DNA of 64,000 nt from Cupriavidus alkaliphilus (GCF_900094595.1 NZ_FMAD01000010.1:62001-126000), one strand, 5' to 3'; positions 1 to 9,336 are shown, numbered from the stretch's first letter. Program-made: numbers and translations. The notes: a model not told the origin generated them from the sequence alone.

Positions 1-488
1 GCTCCGCCCGCCGCCCGGGCCGGAGGCTGTCCGGCCGGATGGGGATGGGATCGGCACCGCCGGCGCCACGCACGCGCCGGCCCTACGGGAACCTTTGATT
101 AGACCCCGCCGAAAAGTTCGCGGAAATGTGCAGACGCCGGCGCATCATGCTGGCTGTCGCGCAACATGCGGGGACCGGCGGCAAGGCCTAATCAGAGGAC
201 CCAGGTTTGCCCTTCGGGCGCCTTCGGACACCGGGCGCGCAGGCGCCGGCCGCAGGCCATGTGGCGTAGGCGTTGCCAAAGGTCGGTAACTCGCAATGAT
301 ACCTTATAATTCTGGCTGCTTCGGGCGTTTACAGCCTGAAAATACCTGCAATTCTGACGACTCCGGGGCGCCCTCCGGCGCCCATGGTCAGGCCCCGGGC
401 CGCGCGACGCAGCGGCCCCGTGAGCCAGCCGCCGGCGCAGCCCGCGCCACCCTTCGTATCTGAGTATCCGAGCATCGATCCACACGCC
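1..488. other. Intergenic region upstream of gatC
   Basis: No credible coding region is visible; the open frames here lack codon bias or family resemblance. In Burkholderiaceae gatC is usually divergent from mreB, so this stretch probably holds the two outward promoters and an mreB leader (inference from known gene order; mreB itself is not in the window). The only recognisable promoter element is a perfect TATAAT at 305-310. Confidence 0.5.
305..310 (+). promoter_or_regulatory. Candidate -10 box for gatCA
   Basis: A perfect TATAAT lies in an otherwise very GC-rich region about 180 nt before gatC. No good -35 hexamer sits 16-18 nt upstream; the nearest candidate, TTGCCA at 273-278, is too far. 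The call therefore rests on the -10 alone. Confidence 0.35.
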
Positions 489-788
489 ATGGCCCTCGAC
501 CTATCCGACGTCAAGCGCATTGCCCACCTCGCCCGCATCGAAACCAGCGATGACGAGGCCGCCCAGACGCTTGCGCAGCTGAACAACTTTTTCTCGCTGG
601 TCGAGCAGATGCAGGCGGTCGACACCACCGGCATCGAGCCGCTGGCGCATCCGCTGTCGGCCGTGCGCGACATGGTCCAGCGCCTGCGCGAGGACGTGGT
701 CACCGAAGCCGACCGCCGCGCCGACTACCAGCGCCCCGCGCCGGCCACCGAAAACGGCCTGTACCTGGTGCCCAAGGTCATCGAATGA
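489..788 (+). CDS. gatC: Glu/Asp-tRNA amidotransferase subunit C
   Basis: This is the small subunit of the GatCAB complex, which converts misacylated Glu-tRNA(Gln) and Asp-tRNA(Asn) to the amidated forms in the cytoplasm; GatC wraps around and stabilises the GatA-GatB interface. The 99-residue product has the family opening (ALDLSDVKRIAHLARIE) and the usual C-terminal stretch with LREDVV and a final LVPKVIE. Its length is typical of the family. An in-frame start exists at 384, but the extra 35 residues are low-complexity Pro/Arg sequence, so the ATG at 489 is preferred. gatA follows after 86 nt. Confidence 0.95.
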   Translation: MALDLSDVKRIAHLARIETSDDEAAQTLAQLNNFFSLVEQMQAVDTTGIEPLAHPLSAVRDMVQRLREDVVTEADRRADYQRPAPATENGLYLVPKVIE

Positions 789-874
789 CCCTTGCCCGGC
801 CCGTGCCGCCCCGCGCCGCCAGGCACGACACGGTCCGCCCGCCAGTACAACACCCCTGATGCCAACCGACTGTC

Positions 875-2380
875 ATGCCCTTTTCCGCTGATTCCGTGAC
901 TTCCCTGCGCCAGCTTGCCGACGCCCTGGCCGCGCGCACCGTCTCCGCCGAGGAACTCGCGCGCGAGTTCCTGGCCCGCATCGAGCAGGCCGCCGCGCTC
1001 AACGCCTTTATCCACGTCGATGCCGAACTGACCCTGGCCCAGGCCCGCGCCGCCGACCAACGCCGCGCGCGCGGCGAAGCCGCGCCGCTGACCGGCGTGC
1101 CGGTCGCGCACAAGGATGTGTTCGTCACGCGCGGCTGGCGCGCCACCGCCGGCTCGAAGATGCTGGGCAACTATGAAAGCCCGTTCGATGCCACCGTGGT
1201 CGAGCGCATGGCCGCCGCCGGCATGGTCACGCTGGGCAAGACCAACATGGACGAGTTCGCGATGGGCTCGTCCAACGAGAACTCGCACTTCGGCCCGGTG
1301 CAGAATCCGTGGGACACCAGCCGCGTGCCCGGCGGCTCGTCGGGCGGCTCGGCCGCCGCGGTCGCCGCAGGCCTGGCGCCCGCCGCCACCGGCACCGATA
1401 CCGGCGGCTCGATCCGCCAGCCGGCATCGTTCTCGGGCATCACCGGCATCAAGCCGACCTACGGCCGCGTGTCGCGCTACGGCATGATCGCCTTTGCCTC
1501 GTCGCTGGACCAGGGCGGCCCGATGGCCCACACCGCCGAGGACTGCGCGCTGCTGCTCAACGCCATGGCCGGCTTCGACCCCCGTGACTCGACCAGCATC
1601 CCGCCCGCGCAGGGCGGCGTGGACGAGGACTACACCCGCCTGCTGGGCCAGCCGCGCGCCGGCGCCACGGCCGAGCGTCCGCTGGCCGGCCTGCGCATCG
1701 GCCTGCCGAAGGAGTACTTCGGCAAGGGCCTCGCTGCCGACGTCGAGCAGGCCGTGCGCGCCGCGCTGGCCGAGTACGAGAAGCTGGGCGCGACGCTGGT
1801 CGAGGTGTCGCTGCCCAAGACCGAGCTGTCGATCCCGGTGTACTACGTGATCGCGCCGGCCGAGGCCTCGTCCAACCTGTCGCGCTTCGACGGCGTGCGC
1901 TACGGCCACCGCGCCGCCGACTACCGCGACCTGCTCGACATGTACAAGAAGACGCGCGCCGAAGGCTTCGGCGCCGAGGTCAAGCGCCGCATCATGGTCG
2001 GCACCTACGTGCTGTCGCACGGCTACTACGACGCCTACTACCTGCAGGCGCAGAAGATCCGCCGCATCATCGCCGACGACTTCCAGCGCGCCTTCGCCCA
2101 GTGCGACGTGATCATGGGCCCGGTGGCGCCGACGGTGGCGTGGAAGCTGGGCGAGAAGACCTCGGACCCGGTGCAGATGTACCTGGCCGACATCTTCACG
2201 CTGTCGACCAGCCTGGCCGGCCTGCCCGGCATGAGCGTGCCGTGCGGCTTCGGCGAGGGCAACATGCCCGTCGGCCTGCAGCTGATCGGCAACTACTTCG
2301 ACGAGGCGCGCCTGCTGCAGGCCGCGCATGCGTTCCAGCAGGCGACCGACTGGCACCTGCGCCGCCCCGCCAAGGCCTGA
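875..2380 (+). CDS. gatA: Glu/Asp-tRNA amidotransferase subunit A
   Basis: This is the amidase-signature glutaminase subunit of GatCAB; it releases ammonia from glutamine and channels it to GatB. The 501-residue protein carries the Ser-cisSer-Lys catalytic triad of the family: Lys80 in VAHKD, Ser155 in the PGGSSGGS loop and the nucleophile Ser179 in GTDTGGSIRQP. Length matches the family. A lipoprotein gene starts only 2 nt after the stop, so the transcript probably continues toward gatB. Confidence 0.97.
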   Translation: MPFSADSVTSLRQLADALAARTVSAEELAREFLARIEQAAALNAFIHVDAELTLAQARAADQRRARGEAAPLTGVPVAHKDVFVTRGWRATAGSKMLGNYESPFDATVVERMAAAGMVTLGKTNMDEFAMGSSNENSHFGPVQNPWDTSRVPGGSSGGSAAAVAAGLAPAATGTDTGGSIRQPASFSGITGIKPTYGRVSRYGMIAFASSLDQGGPMAHTAEDCALLLNAMAGFDPRDSTSIPPAQGGVDEDYTRLLGQPRAGATAERPLAGLRIGLPKEYFGKGLAADVEQAVRAALAEYEKLGATLVEVSLPKTELSIPVYYVIAPAEASSNLSRFDGVRYGHRAADYRDLLDMYKKTRAEGFGAEVKRRIMVGTYVLSHGYYDAYYLQAQKIRRIIADDFQRAFAQCDVIMGPVAPTVAWKLGEKTSDPVQMYLADIFTLSTSLAGLPGMSVPCGFGEGNMPVGLQLIGNYFDEARLLQAAHAFQQATDWHLRRPAKA

Positions 2381-2382
2381 CC

Positions 2383-2841
2383 ATGACCCGCACCCTGCTC
2401 CGCCTGCTTGCCGCCGCGGCGCTCGCCGCGCTCGTCGCCGGCTGCATCCAGCTGCCGATCATCGGCAAGCCCACGCCGATCGCCAGCCGCGACATCGACC
2501 TGGCCGGCGACTGCCGCCGCACCGAGGAAGACGGCTTCCGCGAAGACGCGCAGCTGCGCATCTCGGACAACAGCGTGCAGCAGTTGTCGTGGAAGCTGTG
2601 GGTCGGCAAGCGCGGCTCGTGCAGCTTCAACCTGGCCGACTTCCGCCAGACCCAGAAGAAGCCGCATATCGAGCTGCGCGCCAACGACGGCAGCGGCTGC
2701 AAGCTGATGGTGTGGCAGGATCCGCGCCGCGTCACGCTGGCGCACGCCAACTGCCAGCAGCGCTGCAGCCCGGGCATCTATGAGGAAGCCTGGCCCGTGA
2801 TGTTCGAGCCGGGCACCGGCGCCTGCGCCCGCACGCGCTGA
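2383..2841 (+). CDS. Small Cys-rich lipoprotein of unknown function
   Basis: The 152-residue product begins with a lipoprotein signal peptide (hydrophobic stretch, then a LVAGC lipobox with Cys21). The mature part contains several further Cys residues (in GDCRR, GSCSF, SGCKL, NCQQRC and GAC), consistent with disulfides in the periplasm. I do not recognise a family. It starts 2 nt after gatA, so it is probably co-transcribed with gatCA, although nothing links it to tRNA amidation. No better start than ATG 2383 exists, because upstream in-frame sequence overlaps gatA. Confidence 0.8.
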   Translation: MTRTLLRLLAAAALAALVAGCIQLPIIGKPTPIASRDIDLAGDCRRTEEDGFREDAQLRISDNSVQQLSWKLWVGKRGSCSFNLADFRQTQKKPHIELRANDGSGCKLMVWQDPRRVTLAHANCQQRCSPGIYEEAWPVMFEPGTGACARTR

Positions 2842-2876
2842 AGCCACTGTCGCCACTGAAACCACTGAAGCCGGCC

Positions 2877-3983
2877 ATGGTCCACGCCCCCGCCACCACG
2901 CAACACGCGCCGCGCGCCGCCCGTCCGGCGCGCGCGTGGCTGCGCGCCGCGGTGGCGCTGGGGTTTAGCGCATGGCTGGCCGGCGCCGCGGCGCATACGC
3001 CGGATCTGCCGGCACCCGCGCTGGACGCGCCGGCACCGCTGACGCCGGCGGGCGTGCTGGCGCCCAACGCGGTGAGCCGCGCCGCGCCCGCCTCATCGGC
3101 AGCCGCCAGAACGGCAGCCGCGCCCGTGCCCGCGCAGCGGGTCCAGCTGCGCGGCGATGCCGCCACGCCGGCGCTGACCGCCTACTGGTTCCTGCCGCGC
3201 GAAGGCGCCACGCCGCGCGCGCTGCCGGTGGTGGTGGCGCTGCACGGCTGCGGCGGCCTGCTGGCGCAGCGCGCCGCGCGCGACGGCACCGCCGCAGCGG
3301 GCACCGACACCGCCGACGTTGCCGCGCTGCTGCAGCAACGCTACCGCGAATACGCGCACTGGCTCACCGAACGCGGCTACGCGGTGCTGATGCCAGACAG
3401 CTTCAGCGCGCGCGGCAAGCCGCACGGCATCTGCGCCGAACCCATCGACAACCGTGCCATCGACGACCGCACCCGTCGCGCCGACGCGCTCGCCGCGCTG
3501 CGCTGGGTGGCGCAGCAGCCCGCGGTCGACGCCGCGCGCATCGTGCTGCTGGGCTGGTCGAACGGCGCGCAGGCGGTGCTGGCCACCGTCGACGCCAGCC
3601 GCCCGTGGCCGGCCGGCACGCCGCAGGTCGAGCGCGCGGTGGCGTTCTACCCGGGCTGCAAGCGCGCGGTGCAGCAGCACAGCTTCCGCCTGCGCTCGCC
3701 CTTGCTGCTGATGATCGGCGGCGCCGACGACTGGACCCCGGCGACCCGCTGCGCCATGCTGCAGAGCGCGGTGCAGGCGCGCCAGCCGGGCGCGCGCTTC
3801 CGGCTGGAAATCTTCCCGGGCGCCTATCACGGCTTTGACGGCACCAGCGAGCTGCATCGGCGCACCGACGTGCCCGCTGCCGCCATGCGCAAGAGCCAGA
3901 GCGTCACGGTGGGCGGCGACGCGGTGGCACGCGTGGCCGCGCTGGCCCAGCTCGACTCCTGGCTGGCCAGTCCCGACCCCTGA
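2877..3983 (+). CDS. Secreted dienelactone hydrolase-family alpha/beta hydrolase
   Basis: This 368-residue protein has an Arg-rich N-terminus and a hydrophobic segment (about residues 21-38), consistent with export, followed by a Pro/Ala-rich linker. The alpha/beta hydrolase core shows VVVALHGCGG (oxyanion loop), the nucleophile elbow GWSNG with Ser228, an acidic residue in GGADDW (Asp284 or Asp285) and His318 in AYHGFD, so the Ser-Asp-His triad looks complete. DLH-type enzymes hydrolyse small esters or lactones; the substrate cannot be inferred. It lies between gatA and gatB, with 89 nt to gatB. Confidence 0.85.
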   Translation: MVHAPATTQHAPRAARPARAWLRAAVALGFSAWLAGAAAHTPDLPAPALDAPAPLTPAGVLAPNAVSRAAPASSAAARTAAAPVPAQRVQLRGDAATPALTAYWFLPREGATPRALPVVVALHGCGGLLAQRAARDGTAAAGTDTADVAALLQQRYREYAHWLTERGYAVLMPDSFSARGKPHGICAEPIDNRAIDDRTRRADALAALRWVAQQPAVDAARIVLLGWSNGAQAVLATVDASRPWPAGTPQVERAVAFYPGCKRAVQQHSFRLRSPLLLMIGGADDWTPATRCAMLQSAVQARQPGARFRLEIFPGAYHGFDGTSELHRRTDVPAAAMRKSQSVTVGGDAVARVAALAQLDSWLASPDP

Positions 3984-4072
3984 CGGCACACGAACACCAG
4001 ACAGAACACCGGGGCGGCGCTGCCGCTCCCTTGCAACAGACAACACCGAAAGAACCGAACAGGAATACCGCC

Positions 4073-5530
4073 ATGCAATGGGAAGTGGTGATCGGCCTCG
4101 AAACGCACGCGCAGCTGTCGACGGCCTCCAAGATTTTTTCCGGCACCTCCACCGCCTTCGGCGCCGAGGCCAACACGCAGGCATCGCCGGTGGACCTGGC
4201 GCTGCCGGGCGTGCTGCCGGTGCTGAACCAGGGCGCGGTCGAGCGCGCGATCCAGTTCGGCCTGGCGATCGGCGCCACCATCGCGCCGCGCAGCGTCTTT
4301 GCGCGCAAGAACTACTTCTACCCCGACCTGCCCAAGGGCTACCAGATCAGCCAGTATGAGATCCCGGTGGTACAGGGCGGCACCATCACCATCCAGGTCG
4401 AGGGCAAGCAGGGCGAGTCTTACGAGAAGACCGTCAACCTGACGCGCGCGCACCTGGAAGAAGACGCGGGCAAGTCGCTGCACGAAGACTTTGCCGGCAT
4501 GACCGGCATCGACCTGAACCGTGCCGGCACGCCGCTGCTGGAAATCGTCACCGAGCCCGACATGCGCAGCGCCGCCGAAGCGGTGGCGTACGCCAAGGCG
4601 CTGCACTCGCTGGTGGTGTGGCTGGGCATCTGCGACGGCAACATGCAGGAAGGCAGCTTCCGCTGCGACGCCAACGTGTCGGTGCGCCCGGTCGGCCAGA
4701 AGGAATTCGGCACGCGCCGCGAGATCAAGAACCTGAACTCGTTCCGCTTCCTGCAGCAGGCCATCGAATACGAAGTGCAGTGGCAGATCGCCGAGATCGA
4801 AGACGGCCGCAAGATCCAGCAAGCCACCGTGCTGTTCGACCCGGACACCGGCGAAACCCGCGCCATGCGCACCAAGGAAGACGCGCACGACTACCGCTAC
4901 TTCCCCGACCCGGACCTGATGCCACTGGAAATCGACGCCGGCTGGATCGAGCGCGTGCGCGGCGAACTGCCGGAGCTGCCGGCGGCGATGCAGGCGCGTT
5001 TCGTCTCGCAATACGGCCTGTCGGCGTATGACGCCACCATGCTGACCGCGACCAAAGCTTTCGCCGCCTACTACGAAGCCGTGGTCGCCGGCGCGGGCGC
5101 CGCCAGCGCCAAGCCCGCCGCCAACTGGCTGATGGGCGACGTGGCCTCGCAGCTCAACCGCGAGGGCATCGCCATCGACGCCGCACCGGTCACGCCGGCG
5201 CAACTGGCCAGCCTGCTCGCGCGCATCGCCGACGGCACGGTGTCGAACAACACCGCCAAGAAGGACGTGTTCCCGGCAATGTGGGCGGGCGAGCACGGCG
5301 GCGACGCCGACGCCATCATCGCGGCCAAGGGGCTGAAGCAGATGTCCGACAGCGGCGAGCTGGAGAAGATCATCGACGACGTGCTGGCCGCCAATGCCAA
5401 GTCGGTCGAGGAATTCCGCTCGGGCAAGGAAAAGGCATTCAATGCGCTGGTCGGGCAGGCGATGAAGGCGACCAAGGGCAAGGCGAATCCGGCGCAGGTG
5501 AACGAGTTGTTGAGGAAGAAGCTGGGCTGA
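4073..5530 (+). CDS. gatB: Glu/Asp-tRNA amidotransferase subunit B
   Basis: GatB is the kinase/transamidase subunit that activates the tRNA-bound Glu or Asp with ATP and accepts ammonia from GatA. The 485-residue product has the family N-terminus (WEVVIGLETHAQL), the central EIKNLNSFRF segment and the C-terminal YqeY-like tail domain ending in NELLRKKLG. The start at 4073 is preceded by AGGAA at a suitable distance and matches the family start; the in-frame ATG at 4031 would add 14 non-conserved residues. It is separated from gatCA by the two preceding genes. Confidence 0.97.
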   Translation: MQWEVVIGLETHAQLSTASKIFSGTSTAFGAEANTQASPVDLALPGVLPVLNQGAVERAIQFGLAIGATIAPRSVFARKNYFYPDLPKGYQISQYEIPVVQGGTITIQVEGKQGESYEKTVNLTRAHLEEDAGKSLHEDFAGMTGIDLNRAGTPLLEIVTEPDMRSAAEAVAYAKALHSLVVWLGICDGNMQEGSFRCDANVSVRPVGQKEFGTRREIKNLNSFRFLQQAIEYEVQWQIAEIEDGRKIQQATVLFDPDTGETRAMRTKEDAHDYRYFPDPDLMPLEIDAGWIERVRGELPELPAAMQARFVSQYGLSAYDATMLTATKAFAAYYEAVVAGAGAASAKPAANWLMGDVASQLNREGIAIDAAPVTPAQLASLLARIADGTVSNNTAKKDVFPAMWAGEHGGDADAIIAAKGLKQMSDSGELEKIIDDVLAANAKSVEEFRSGKEKAFNALVGQAMKATKGKANPAQVNELLRKKLG

Positions 5531-5561
5531 GCCCGAGCGGTTCAACCTGCGCCGGTTTGCG

Positions 5562-5587
5562 CCCCTCTCCCGCTTGCGGGAGAGGGG
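5562..5587. terminator. Perfect 12-bp inverted repeat between gatB and the Sel1 gene
   Basis: CCCCTCTCCCGC at 5562-5573 is exactly complementary to 5576-5587. It lies between convergent genes, gatB (+) and the Sel1-repeat gene (-). There is no U-tract, so it may be a short REP-like intergenic repeat that also blocks read-through. Confidence 0.6.
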
Positions 5588-5615
5588 CCGCGTTGTCGTG
5601 ACGGGCAGTTCTTGC

Positions 5616-6317
5616 CTACATCCCCGCCCTTCCCTTCACCGTCTCCTCCAGCAGCGACCTCAGCTTCGCCAGCGATCCCGGGTCTCCACCCGCCGCGGAG
5701 CGCGCGTACCAGATCTTCGCCTGCTCGATATCCTGGTCGACCACGCCAGGCTCGCCGCGCTCGTAGAAGCTGCCGACGATGTACTGCGCGCCGCCATCCC
5801 CCGCGCTCGCCGCGCGCCGGTACCACGCAAACGCCTGCGCGTAGTCGCGCGGCACGCCGCGCCCGGTGAAATAGTTCGTCGCCAGTTCCATCTGCGCCTG
5901 CACATGGCCGCCCTGCGCCGCGCGCTCGTACCAGCGGTTCGCTTCTTCCAGCGATTTTGGCACCAGTTCGCCGCGCTCGTAGAGATCGCCCCAGGTGTAT
6001 TGCGCGTGGGTCATGCCGTTGTCGGCCGCCTTGCGCAGCCACGCCAGCGCCTCTTGCGGCCGCGCGGCGGTGCCCTCGCCGCGCAGCAGCATCATCGCGT
6101 AGTTGAACTGCGCGAGGCGGTTGCCCTGGCGCGCGGCGCCGGCGAAACCGTGCAAGGCTTCATCGAAGCGGCCCGATTCGTAAGCCGCGACAGCGTCGCG
6201 GGTCTGCGCCTGCGCGGGAGCTGGCGGCTGCGGGGCGGCGGCGGCCGGAGGCAGGCACAGCCATGCGCTGAGGATGCCGGCCAGCACGGCGGCATGCGGG
6301 GAACGGGCTTTCGACAT
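5616..6317 (-). CDS. Periplasmic Sel1-repeat (TPR-like) protein
   Basis: The 233-residue product has an N-terminal hydrophobic signal sequence (about residues 8-28, ending in AAAA) and four Sel1-like repeats at about residues 66-102, 103-138, 139-174 and 175-212, recognisable by the AQxxLGxxYxxGxGVxxDxxxAxxWYRxAAxxG pattern. SLR proteins act as protein-interaction scaffolds, often in the envelope. The gene converges with gatB across a strong hairpin and stands alone. No specific partner is evident. Confidence 0.88.
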   Translation of the reverse strand: MSKARSPHAAVLAGILSAWLCLPPAAAAPQPPAPAQAQTRDAVAAYESGRFDEALHGFAGAARQGNRLAQFNYAMMLLRGEGTAARPQEALAWLRKAADNGMTHAQYTWGDLYERGELVPKSLEEANRWYERAAQGGHVQAQMELATNYFTGRGVPRDYAQAFAWYRRAASAGDGGAQYIVGSFYERGEPGVVDQDIEQAKIWYARSAAGGDPGSLAKLRSLLEETVKGRAGM

Positions 6318-6463
6318 GGCGGACTCCGGGCGCTGGGCCTTCTCTGTTCCAGTTTAGGAGTCAGCCGGAGTACCGGATAGCGGCTGGATTATCGACGCGA
6401 ATAATCAAGCAGCCAGCAATGACGACCCGATCATTCGTCGCGCTAATGGATACAAAGCCCAGC

Positions 6464-7435
6464 TCAGATCCAGCCCGCGCGGTGCAGCCGCCGCCACAGC
6501 GCGCCACACGCCACCGCGGTCACGCCAATCACCGCCGGATAGGCGTAGTGGACTTTCAGCTCGGGCATGAAATCGAAGTTCATGCCGTACAGGCTGAACA
6601 CCACGGTCGGGATCGCCAGGATCGCGCCCCAGCCGGCCAGCCGCTTGACCACCTCGTTCTGGCCGACGGTCACCAGCGCCAGGTTGACCTGCACCGCCGT
6701 GGTCAGCATTTCGCGCACCACGTCGAGCGTGCGCACCAGCCGGCTGGCGTGGTCTTCGATGTCGCGGAAGTAGGCGCGCAGCTCCTTCGGCACCAGGTCT
6801 TCGTGCAGCCGGATCAACTGGCCGCACATGTCCTCGATCGGGCTGACCGCATTGCGCAGGCGCAGCACCTGGCGCTTGATCTGGTACAGGCGCTCGATTG
6901 CGGCGCGGTCGAATTCATCCCGGAAGATGCCTTGCTCCAGCGCCTCGAAGGTGTCCTCCAGGCGCGTGACGATGGGCAGGTAGTGGTCGACGACAAAGTC
7001 CATCAGCGCGTACAGCACGTAGCCGGGGCCGTTCGCCAGGCCGTGCGGGTCGTGCTCGCAGCGCTCGCGCACCGGCGCATAGGTGCTGCTGGCGCCGTGG
7101 CGCACCGAGACCACGTAGTTGGGGCCGACGAAGAGATGGGTCTCGCCGACCGCGACTTCGTCTTCCACCAGTTGCGCGGTGTTGAGCACCACGAACACCG
7201 AATCGCCATACGCCTCGAGCTTGGGGCGCTGGTGCGCGTTCGTCGCGTCCTCGACCGCGAGGTCGTGCAGGCCGAACGCCTGTTGCGCCTGGCGCAGCAG
7301 CGCCAGCTCAGGCTCGTGCAGGCCCAGCCAGATAAAGGTGCCGGGCACCGCCAGCACCGCCGGGATTTCCTCCATGCTCACCGTGCCGAGCCGCTTGCCC
7401 TGCCGGTAAGCCACGCAATTGACGATGGCGCCCAT
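6464..7435 (-). CDS. CorA-family divalent metal ion channel
   Basis: This is a cytoplasmic-membrane Mg2+/Co2+ channel of the CorA type, 323 residues. The long N-terminal cytoplasmic alpha/beta-helical funnel is followed by two C-terminal TM helices (about 264-283 and 299-314) joined by the hallmark GMN motif (residues 284-286, in YGMNFDFMPEL). The ATG at 7435 matches the usual family start; open frame continues upstream but runs into the minC promoter region. It is divergent from minC. The transported ion cannot be told from the sequence. Confidence 0.93.
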   Translation of the reverse strand: MGAIVNCVAYRQGKRLGTVSMEEIPAVLAVPGTFIWLGLHEPELALLRQAQQAFGLHDLAVEDATNAHQRPKLEAYGDSVFVVLNTAQLVEDEVAVGETHLFVGPNYVVSVRHGASSTYAPVRERCEHDPHGLANGPGYVLYALMDFVVDHYLPIVTRLEDTFEALEQGIFRDEFDRAAIERLYQIKRQVLRLRNAVSPIEDMCGQLIRLHEDLVPKELRAYFRDIEDHASRLVRTLDVVREMLTTAVQVNLALVTVGQNEVVKRLAGWGAILAIPTVVFSLYGMNFDFMPELKVHYAYPAVIGVTAVACGALWRRLHRAGWI

Positions 7436-7653
7436 GGAAACTCCGCTGATCAGATGGCGCAATCGTAACAAGGCTTTGCACGATGCCCGCACGGCGCGGT
7501 TCCGCTGCCGCGCAAGCCGCGCCGGCCCCACTTGCGCCGCGCCACCGGCGTGCGCATGGAGCCCACGCGCCACCTGCGGTACATATCGATCCAATTGTTA
7601 CAGTTCGCGACAGATACAACGTTAGAATGTGGCATTTCCACGGTCACCCGGCT

Positions 7654-8433
7654 ATGTCCCAGAAGAAATCGCCACGCTTCGAGCTGCGCAGTGGCAACGT
7701 CGACGCCCTCCTTCTCGCCCTCCAGACCGCCGACATGGCTGCGCTGCGGGATGACCTCCTCACCCGCTTCGAAGCCACCCCCGACTTCTTCTCCAATGAC
7801 GTGATCGCGCTGGACCTGCGCGCGCTGGAAGACGACAGCGAAGTCGCGCTCGGCACCGTGATCGACACGCTGGCCACGCTCAAGGCCCGCGCCATCGGCG
7901 TGGTGGCCCGTGCGGGCCAGCGCGAGTGGGCCGAGCGCTTCGGCCTGCCGCTGCTCGACAGCCAGTCCCGCCGCAGCGGCGCCACCGAGCGTGCCGCCGA
8001 GGCCAAGGCCGCTGCCGAACAGGCGGCGCGCGAGGAAGCCACCCGCGCCGCGGCGCAGGCGGCCACCGACGCCGCCGTGGCCGCCGCCATGCGCCAGACC
8101 CAGACCCTGCTGATCGACAAGCCGCTGCGCTCCGGCCAGCAGGTCTACGCGCATGGCGACGTGGTCATCATGGACGTGGTCAGCTACGGTGCCGAGGTCA
8201 TCGCAGAAGGCAACATTCATATCTATGCCCCGCTGCGCGGCCGCGCGCTGGCGGGCGTCAAGGGCAACACCGCCGCGCGCATCTTCAGCACGTGCATGGA
8301 GCCCGAACTGATTTCCATCGCCGGCATCTACCGGACCGCGGAGCAGACGCTTCCGGCCGATGTGCACGGCAAGACCGCCCAGGTGCGCCTGGCCGATGAA
8401 AAACTGATCCTCGAAGCGCTGCGGCTCAAGTAA
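7654..8433 (+). CDS. minC: Septum site-determining protein MinC
   Basis: MinC inhibits FtsZ polymerisation and, with MinD, stops division at the poles. The 259-residue product has an N-terminal MinC_N domain, a notably long Ala/Glu-rich linker (about residues 113-150) and a C-terminal beta-helix domain with the conserved SGQQVYA, GDVVI and GAEVIAEGNIHIY segments that bind MinD. The start at 7654 is chosen because the sequence from MSQKKSPRFELRSG is conserved, while upstream in-frame codons give unrelated Arg/Pro-rich sequence. It is the first gene of minCDE. Confidence 0.96.
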   Translation: MSQKKSPRFELRSGNVDALLLALQTADMAALRDDLLTRFEATPDFFSNDVIALDLRALEDDSEVALGTVIDTLATLKARAIGVVARAGQREWAERFGLPLLDSQSRRSGATERAAEAKAAAEQAAREEATRAAAQAATDAAVAAAMRQTQTLLIDKPLRSGQQVYAHGDVVIMDVVSYGAEVIAEGNIHIYAPLRGRALAGVKGNTAARIFSTCMEPELISIAGIYRTAEQTLPADVHGKTAQVRLADEKLILEALRLK

Positions 8434-8499
8434 CCGCTCGCCCCTCGGGACCGAATCGCAGAGAGCGCAAGCTTCAACTTATTACTGGACCAAAGAGCC

Positions 8500-9315
8500 A
8501 TGGCAAAAATCATCGTTGTGACCTCCGGCAAGGGAGGCGTCGGCAAGACCACCACCAGCGCCAGCTTTGCCGCCGGCCTGGCCCTGCGCGGCCACAAGAC
8601 TGCCGTGATCGACTTCGACGTCGGCCTGCGCAACCTCGACCTGATCATGGGTTGCGAACGCCGCGTGGTGTATGACCTGATCAACGTGGTGCAGGGCGAA
8701 GCCAACCTGCGCCAGGCGCTGATCAAGGACAAGAAGTGCGAGAACCTGTTCATCCTGCCGGCCTCGCAGACGCGCGACAAGGACGCGCTCACGCGCGAGG
8801 GCGTCGAGAAGGTGATCGACGGCCTGATCGAGATGGATTTCGAATACATCGTCTGCGACTCGCCCGCCGGCATCGAATCGGGTGCGCTGATGGCGATGTA
8901 CTTCGCCGACGAGGCGCTGATCGTGACCAACCCGGAAGTGTCGTCGGTGCGCGATTCGGACCGCATCCTCGGCATCCTGGCGTCCAAGACCAAGCGTGCC
9001 ACCGAGGGCGGCGAGCCGATCAAGGAACACCTGCTGATCACCCGCTACAACCCCAAGCGCGTGCATGGCGGCGAGATGCTGTCGCTGACCGACATCCAGG
9101 AAATCCTGCGCATCAAGCTGATCGGCGTGGTGCCGGAATCGGAAGCGGTGCTGCACGCCTCCAACCAGGGCACGCCCGCCATCCACCTGGAAGGCAGCGA
9201 CGTGTCCGACGCCTACAGCGACGTGGTGGACCGCTTCCTCGGCAAGGACAAGCCGATGCGCTTCACCGACTACCAGAAGCCGGGGCTGTTCTCGCGCATC
9301 TTCGGCAACAAGTAA
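8500..9315 (+). CDS. minD: Septum site-determining ATPase MinD
   Basis: MinD is a ParA/MinD-family ATPase that binds the membrane as a dimer and recruits MinC and MinE. The 271-residue protein has the deviant Walker A GKGGVGKTT (residues 10-18), the switch region VIDFDVGLRNLD, and a C-terminal amphipathic tip (GLFSRIFGNK) that serves as the membrane-targeting sequence. It follows minC by 66 nt and precedes minE by 21 nt. Confidence 0.98.
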   Translation: MAKIIVVTSGKGGVGKTTTSASFAAGLALRGHKTAVIDFDVGLRNLDLIMGCERRVVYDLINVVQGEANLRQALIKDKKCENLFILPASQTRDKDALTREGVEKVIDGLIEMDFEYIVCDSPAGIESGALMAMYFADEALIVTNPEVSSVRDSDRILGILASKTKRATEGGEPIKEHLLITRYNPKRVHGGEMLSLTDIQEILRIKLIGVVPESEAVLHASNQGTPAIHLEGSDVSDAYSDVVDRFLGKDKPMRFTDYQKPGLFSRIFGNK

Positions 9316-9336
9316 CGGTCAAGGAGGGCTCACCCC

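Noticed and set aside
725..2356. Long open frame (543 codons) on the minus strand opposite gatA
   Set aside because: It is the antisense shadow of gatA; the translation is His/Gly/Ala/Arg-rich with no family resemblance, typical of GC-rich genomes.
7595..7628. Promoter for minC from TTGTTA and TAGAAT
   Set aside because: The spacing of 22 bp is too long for a normal sigma-70 promoter.
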